DNA of 64,000 nt from Verrucomicrobiota bacterium (GTDB taxonomy: Bacteria; Chlamydiota; Chlamydiia; Chlamydiales; Rhabdochlamydiaceae): NCBI GenBank assembly GCA_018240015.1, contig JAFEGJ010000002.1, positions 62,619 through 126,618 of the forward strand, written 5' to 3'. The notes below the pieces were generated by a model that was not told the DNA's origin, did no database searches, and saw only the letters and a list, made by a program, of their open reading frames with translations. The translations under genes and the position numbers were made by a program. Positions 60,312 to 64,000 of the stretch are shown in pieces (within the stretch, counting starts at the first letter, position 1; each line of letters opens with the position of its first letter).

Positions 60312-61858
60312 AAAAGCCTCCATTTGCGTCCATCGGCTTCAATGAGCTGGTCAGCGGAGTGCGGGCCCCAAGATCCGGAAGCGTAATTGGGGAAATCCTC
60401 TGCGGGAGTCTTTTGCCAGAGATGCAAAAGAGGTGTGAGGAGTTTCCAAGAGGCGAAGACTTCGTCTTCGCGCGCAAAGAGAGTGCTATCGCCGACGATG
60501 CAGTCGCAGATGAGGCGCTCATAAGCTTCGGGAGGACTCATTCCGAAATACGATCCATACCGAAAATCCATCCTTACGGGCTGGATGGGCGTTCCAGGTC
60601 CGGGAACTTTCGTGTTGATCTTCAGCGCGGTTCCTTCATCCGGCTGGATACGGATAGCCAGAACGTTGCTGCCACCGGGAAAAAGAGTGCACGCAGGTTC
60701 TTTGAACGTTACGGCGATTTCTGTGGCCCGTTTGGGGAGGCGCTTGCCGCAGCGGAGATAAAAAGGAACGCCTTTCCACCGCTTGTTGTTGATGAGGAGT
60801 TTCATCGCAGCATAGGTCTCGACGCTGGAAGTTGGGCTGACGTTTTGCTCTTCGCGGTATCCGATGACGTCTTCACCTTCAATATAACCAGGACCGTATT
60901 GGCCACGCACAGCATTATCCGTATCGATTGTTTGGATGGCTTTGAGGACTCTGACTTTTTCGTCGCGGACGCTGTCGGCTTCCATGTTTTTCGGGGGCTC
61001 CATCGCTACGAGAGTGAGGAGTTGCATCATGTGGTTTTGCAAAATGTCACGGACGATTCCGGCTTCTTCCCAAAATTTTCCCCGCGTTCCAATGCCGATA
61101 TCTTCAGCGACGGTGATCTGCACATGGTCGATGTGCTCTTTATTCCATAGCGACTCAAAGATGGTGTTCGCAAAACGGAAAACGAGAAGGTTTTGTACGG
61201 TTTCTTTACCCAGATAATGATCGATGCGGTAGATTTGCCGCTCATCGAGAAAGTGCAGAAGCTCTTTTTGCAAGGCTTTCGCAGATTCGAGATCGTGGCC
61301 AAACGGTTTTTCGATGATGACGCGGGACCACCGGTTTTTTTCACTTTCTATGTCATAGAGGAGGCCCGCGTTTTTCAATTTTTGACAGATGAGAGGAAAA
61401 AAACTCGGCTGCGTCGAGAGATAAAAAATACGGTTTCCCTTTGTACCCAGTTTTGCATCGAGCTCGGCTAAGAAGGTCTTTAATTTTTGGTAGCCCTCAT
61501 CTTCATGGAACTCGGATTGGTGGTAGAAGATCTGATTCGAAAAATGGTCCCATATGGAAGCTTCGATCGGCTTAACACGGGAATAGGAGCCCACAGCTTG
61601 TTTCATCTCCTCGCGGAACTGGTCGTGGGTTTTTGGGCGCCTTGCAAAACCAACGCAGGCAAATTGGGAGGGGAGCTGCGCCTGCCTCGTCAGATTATAG
61701 AGAGCGGGCATGATCTTACGCGCCGTGAGATCGCCCGTGGCGCCAAATACGACCACAATACAGGGGTCGTAAAATCTAACGCCTTGACTCTGTTCTGCTA
61801 GAGGATCTTCATCGATCGGCATCAAAAATATCCCTTTAGGCACATTCTCTAACAACAT
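60308..61858 (-). CDS. zwf: Glucose-6-phosphate 1-dehydrogenase
   Basis: The 516-residue enzyme has the NADP site FGATGDLTARKIMPALYNL (about 38-56), the substrate motif RIDHYLGKETVQNLL near 214-228, EKPFGHD, and IRIQPDEG. It opens the oxidative pentose phosphate route and makes NADPH. It is coupled to the OpcA-like gene by ATGA. Two ATGs are possible (61858 and 61822). An F-box protein gene lies divergent, 8 to 38 bases away depending on start, so promoters overlap. Confidence 0.94.
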   Translation of the reverse strand: MLLENVPKGIFLMPIDEDPLAEQSQGVRFYDPCIVVVFGATGDLTARKIMPALYNLTRQAQLPSQFACVGFARRPKTHDQFREEMKQAVGSYSRVKPIEASIWDHFSNQIFYHQSEFHEDEGYQKLKTFLAELDAKLGTKGNRIFYLSTQPSFFPLICQKLKNAGLLYDIESEKNRWSRVIIEKPFGHDLESAKALQKELLHFLDERQIYRIDHYLGKETVQNLLVFRFANTIFESLWNKEHIDHVQITVAEDIGIGTRGKFWEEAGIVRDILQNHMMQLLTLVAMEPPKNMEADSVRDEKVRVLKAIQTIDTDNAVRGQYGPGYIEGEDVIGYREEQNVSPTSSVETYAAMKLLINNKRWKGVPFYLRCGKRLPKRATEIAVTFKEPACTLFPGGSNVLAIRIQPDEGTALKINTKVPGPGTPIQPVRMDFRYGSYFGMSPPEAYERLICDCIVGDSTLFAREDEVFASWKLLTPLLHLWQKTPAEDFPNYASGSWGPHSADQLIEADGRKWRLL

Positions 61859-61880
61859 AGCATTTATTGGGAAATTGGGC

Positions 61881-61886
61881 TATGAT
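61881..61886 (+). promoter_or_regulatory. Near-start -10 box TATGAT
   Basis: TATGAT lies 10 bases before the ATG at 61897. Used as -10 it would place the message start at or near that ATG and rule out the earlier in-frame TTG (61867) and ATG (61882). The box overlaps the coding start of zwf on the other strand. Confidence 0.4.
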
Positions 61887-61896
61887 TCTAGTTCAT

Positions 61897-63879
61897 ATGC
61901 TACCTTCAACTAATTTTTCTTCTAATTTTCGCCCCATTTGGCAGAGGCCAGAATTTAATTCTGTCATGAAATCAGTTTTAAATTTTCCTTTTTTCAAAAA
62001 ATATCAAAAGTCGCCTGAGGCAACTGCTCAATTAAATAGAGAAGTTTTACCTTTGTTAGGGATCGACGATTTGAAAAAAAAGATAAAAAATCACGAAGAG
62101 CAACAAAGGAAGGCGCGGCTTGCCGAAATTAGCCAAAGCCTACATACACCGCTTGCACCAATAAAAATTCCTCGCTTCAAAGCAGAAGATTTAATGTCGA
62201 AGCGTGACAAAGAAATGATGGATAAGTTAAATGCATTGATGCCTTTTAAGCTCCCTTCCGATAGTGAGTCTGACAATGAAGAGACATCTTCTACTTCTTC
62301 CCACGAATCCTCAAGTCATAACACCCCCCGTTCTTCAAGTGATTCCGAAGACGAAACACATACTAACGAGCCGTCAGAGGAGCGTTCCTTTATGGGGGAA
62401 GCTGCAAAGTCTATGTTTCAATTGCCTGCCATGCGTGAAACAGCGGAGAAACTCGAAAAAACAGATCTCTCCACTCTTTCAGGCCCTGAGAGGGCACAGG
62501 CAGAAGTCCTTTTGGAACTCTACAATGAATCTAAAAAGGTAAAAAAAACCGTTCCTTCTTTTGAAGAAATTCTTAAAGACGTACCCGAAAAATCAAAAGC
62601 GAAAGGGTTGTTGAGTCTTTTTGTAAACGCTTCCTCTGTGCAAGATCTTTCAAAAAAATGGGATAAAATGGACTTATCTCATTTATGCAAATCGGATCTG
62701 GCATTCGTGGACTTGCCTGTGGAGCTCTTATTTTACATATTTAGCCACCTAGGAGGAGTCCAGCTCCAAGCTGTTGCCCGAGTCTGTAGAAAATTTAAAG
62801 AGATTGCATATACCCTTGAGGGGTTTCAGCATGTTTTTAAGGCACGATCTCTACAGATTTCCCCATTCCAAAATTATAAACACCTCTGTCTTACGCATAG
62901 CATTTTAAATCTCCAGTGCCACCAAAATAATTGGGCAATTAAAGAGACCCAGCCACTCCTTGCTGCGAAATTTTGTGAGGGGTATTTAATCGATATTGAT
63001 AAACAGGGCAAGATTTCTAGGAGAGTGGTTAAAATAGAAAAAACTTCCATCTCATATCAAAAAATGATTTATCCTTTTACACTGAATAATCCCTTAATCG
63101 AGGCTAGCGATAAAAGATGCGTTTTAAGCTGCATAGGAGGTTATGATTTTTATTTAATTTCAGATGTAAATACCACCCAAACCCTCCTGTGTACAGCTCC
63201 CAACCTAATCCATAGTTTATCGCTTTTCGGCACCAATTTAGCGATGGGCTTCGATAATGGTTCTTTCGCTATTTTTGAAAATGTGGGGGCACAAATGGAT
63301 TTCCCCACAATATTGAATGCATGCTTAGGAGAGCCTGTAGCTTCAGTGAAGGACGAGGTGGTAAGTATTCAGTTCTTTTCTGGAGGGAAACAGCTTCTTT
63401 CAGTCACAAAAAGTGGTGTCTGTAAAATTTGGAATACAGCGGATTTCAAAGTAGAAAAGGTCTATCAGTCCTCTCCGCTTGACCGTGCTAAAGTCCTTGG
63501 AAATAAGTGGCTGCTGCAGATGGAGACGACAGGCCTCTGCACACTCGTGAACATGAAAGAAGATAAAAAGCTGTCTCTAAAATACGACTCGCCTACGATT
63601 GCCTCTACTCGTTTATGGGAAACCCTATTTATCGCTTATAAAAACAAAAAGATCCTGGCCTGGGATATGAACAGCGGAGCCAAGTTAAAGGAATTCCTTG
63701 TCGCTTTTGATATCCTCGATATTCAATTTAAAAATAACACTTTATGGGTCATCGGCAATGGCCAAGAAGTGCAATTAATTTCTTATCATTTCGATCTTTT
63801 GCCTGCACAGAGATCTATTGAGATAGATGATGTAAATGGAACTGTTAATGTACCTGGTTTTCCAAGCGTAATAAAATAG
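61897..63879 (+). CDS. F-box protein with propeller-like C-terminus
   Basis: The 660-residue protein has a coiled, basic start, an acidic Ser-rich stretch (about 120-165, SDSESDNEETSSTSS), and an F-box at about 271-305 (DLPVELLFYIFSHLGG, then VARVCRKFKEIA). A beta-rich C-terminal region of repeats follows (about 340-650, with LLSVTKSGVCKIWNT and KKILAWDMNSG as WD-type units). This is the eukaryotic F-box/WD substrate-receptor layout. Start 61897 is chosen because a TATGAT box lies 10 bases before it; frames open to 61867. It could recruit host Skp1, which is inference. No secretion signal is visible. Confidence 0.8.
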   Translation: MLPSTNFSSNFRPIWQRPEFNSVMKSVLNFPFFKKYQKSPEATAQLNREVLPLLGIDDLKKKIKNHEEQQRKARLAEISQSLHTPLAPIKIPRFKAEDLMSKRDKEMMDKLNALMPFKLPSDSESDNEETSSTSSHESSSHNTPRSSSDSEDETHTNEPSEERSFMGEAAKSMFQLPAMRETAEKLEKTDLSTLSGPERAQAEVLLELYNESKKVKKTVPSFEEILKDVPEKSKAKGLLSLFVNASSVQDLSKKWDKMDLSHLCKSDLAFVDLPVELLFYIFSHLGGVQLQAVARVCRKFKEIAYTLEGFQHVFKARSLQISPFQNYKHLCLTHSILNLQCHQNNWAIKETQPLLAAKFCEGYLIDIDKQGKISRRVVKIEKTSISYQKMIYPFTLNNPLIEASDKRCVLSCIGGYDFYLISDVNTTQTLLCTAPNLIHSLSLFGTNLAMGFDNGSFAIFENVGAQMDFPTILNACLGEPVASVKDEVVSIQFFSGGKQLLSVTKSGVCKIWNTADFKVEKVYQSSPLDRAKVLGNKWLLQMETTGLCTLVNMKEDKKLSLKYDSPTIASTRLWETLFIAYKNKKILAWDMNSGAKLKEFLVAFDILDIQFKNNTLWVIGNGQEVQLISYHFDLLPAQRSIEIDDVNGTVNVPGFPSVIK

Positions 63880-63899
63880 TTTTTTACTCATATATCTGT

Positions 63900-63905
63900 T
63901 ATAGT
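63900..63905 (+). promoter_or_regulatory. Near-start -10 box TATAGT
   Basis: TATAGT lies 10 bases before the ATG at 63916, again suggesting a very short leader. The distance matches those before 47424 and 61897. Confidence 0.35.
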
Positions 63906-63915
63906 TATTGCCATT

Positions 63916-64000
63916 ATGACATCTATACATGGATTTTCAAATCGTTTCTTTACGGTAAATTCTCAACATACAATGTGGGGGATTTATGCTGTTTGTCTAT
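63916..64000 (+). CDS. Partial gene at window end
   Basis: A frame opens with ATG at 63916 and runs to the window edge (28 codons, MTSIHGFSNRFFTVN and QHTMWGIYAVCL). It lacks a stop here, so the size is unknown. A -10-like box lies 10 bases before the ATG. It follows the F-box protein by 36 bases on the same strand and could be another member of the host-interaction set. No family can be named. Confidence 0.5.
   Translation, partial: MTSIHGFSNRFFTVNSQHTMWGIYAVCL

Overview
The window looks like chromosome from a member of the Chlamydiota, most likely an environmental (amoeba- or other host-associated) lineage rather than Chlamydia itself. Several signs point the same way. There is a gene for the chlamydial/verrucomicrobial small basic protein beside ybeY and a CBS-domain membrane protein. 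The orders infC-rpmI-rplT-pheS, rpmG-lolC-lolD and zwf-pgl match those I recall from Chlamydia. F-box proteins, membrane-anchored beta-propeller-like proteins and several large orphan proteins also suggest a eukaryote-associated lifestyle. The species cannot be named from sequence reading alone, and no similarity search was run.

Layout. 1-4511: end of a DUF234-type ATPase, an F-box protein, a PHP phosphoesterase, folC, an orphan gene that overlaps folC antisense, and mnmM. 4579-6928: tRNA-Val, the translation operon infC-rpmI-rplT-pheS, and tRNA-Ser. 6929-16104: a mobile island inserted at the 3' end of tRNA-Ser. It carries a large serine recombinase with a small partner gene, a divergent XRE regulator, a two-gene unit with a RecB/Cas4-like nuclease, a complete type I restriction-modification set with a half-size HsdS, and a PIN-like protein. 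The two island ends carry inverted 21-bp arms that rejoin into a near-perfect attP palindrome. A second copy of the tRNA-Ser flank (16105-16304) suggests repeated use of the site. 16338-26278: an orphan gene, carbonic anhydrase, a Tag/GIY-YIG fusion, a HAD phosphatase, and an expanded family of secreted DUF218-like and membrane-anchored propeller-like proteins in repeated pairs, with a diacylglycerol glycosyltransferase between them.

26308-35502: two very large orphans, a CBS transporter-like protein, ybeY, two small basic proteins, tandem DUF502 proteins with a HolC-like protein, and mpg. 35622-36816: a DUF3800 gene framed by strong hairpins, then a duplicated 3' scrap of rnr. 36827-41442: a putative 2-oxoglutarate dioxygenase divergent from a tail-anchored APS-kinase-like protein, then rnr. 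41514-48398: an envelope protein, an outer-membrane barrel candidate, a symporter fused to a solute-binding domain, three tandem paralogues of an unknown family, and two tandem proteins resembling NlpC/P60 peptidases. 48376-61858 is mostly minus-strand housekeeping: folD, suhB, mreD-like, galE, sugar transferase, ugd, lolDC, rpmG, tsaD, and pgl-opcA-like-zwf. 61897 to the end: an F-box/propeller protein and the start of another gene.

How the genes work together. The minus-strand runs are tightly coupled, often by ATGA overlaps (zwf/opcA-like, lolC/lolD, galE/mreD/suhB/folD, DUF502/DUF502/holC). They supply NADPH, one-carbon units, sugar nucleotides, envelope assembly and lipoprotein export. 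The accessory material is of two kinds: mobile defence cargo (the tRNA-Ser island and the DUF3800 unit), and host-interaction candidates (F-box, propeller, NlpC-like and tandem paralogue genes). Several of the latter have a -10 box only 5-10 bases before the start codon.
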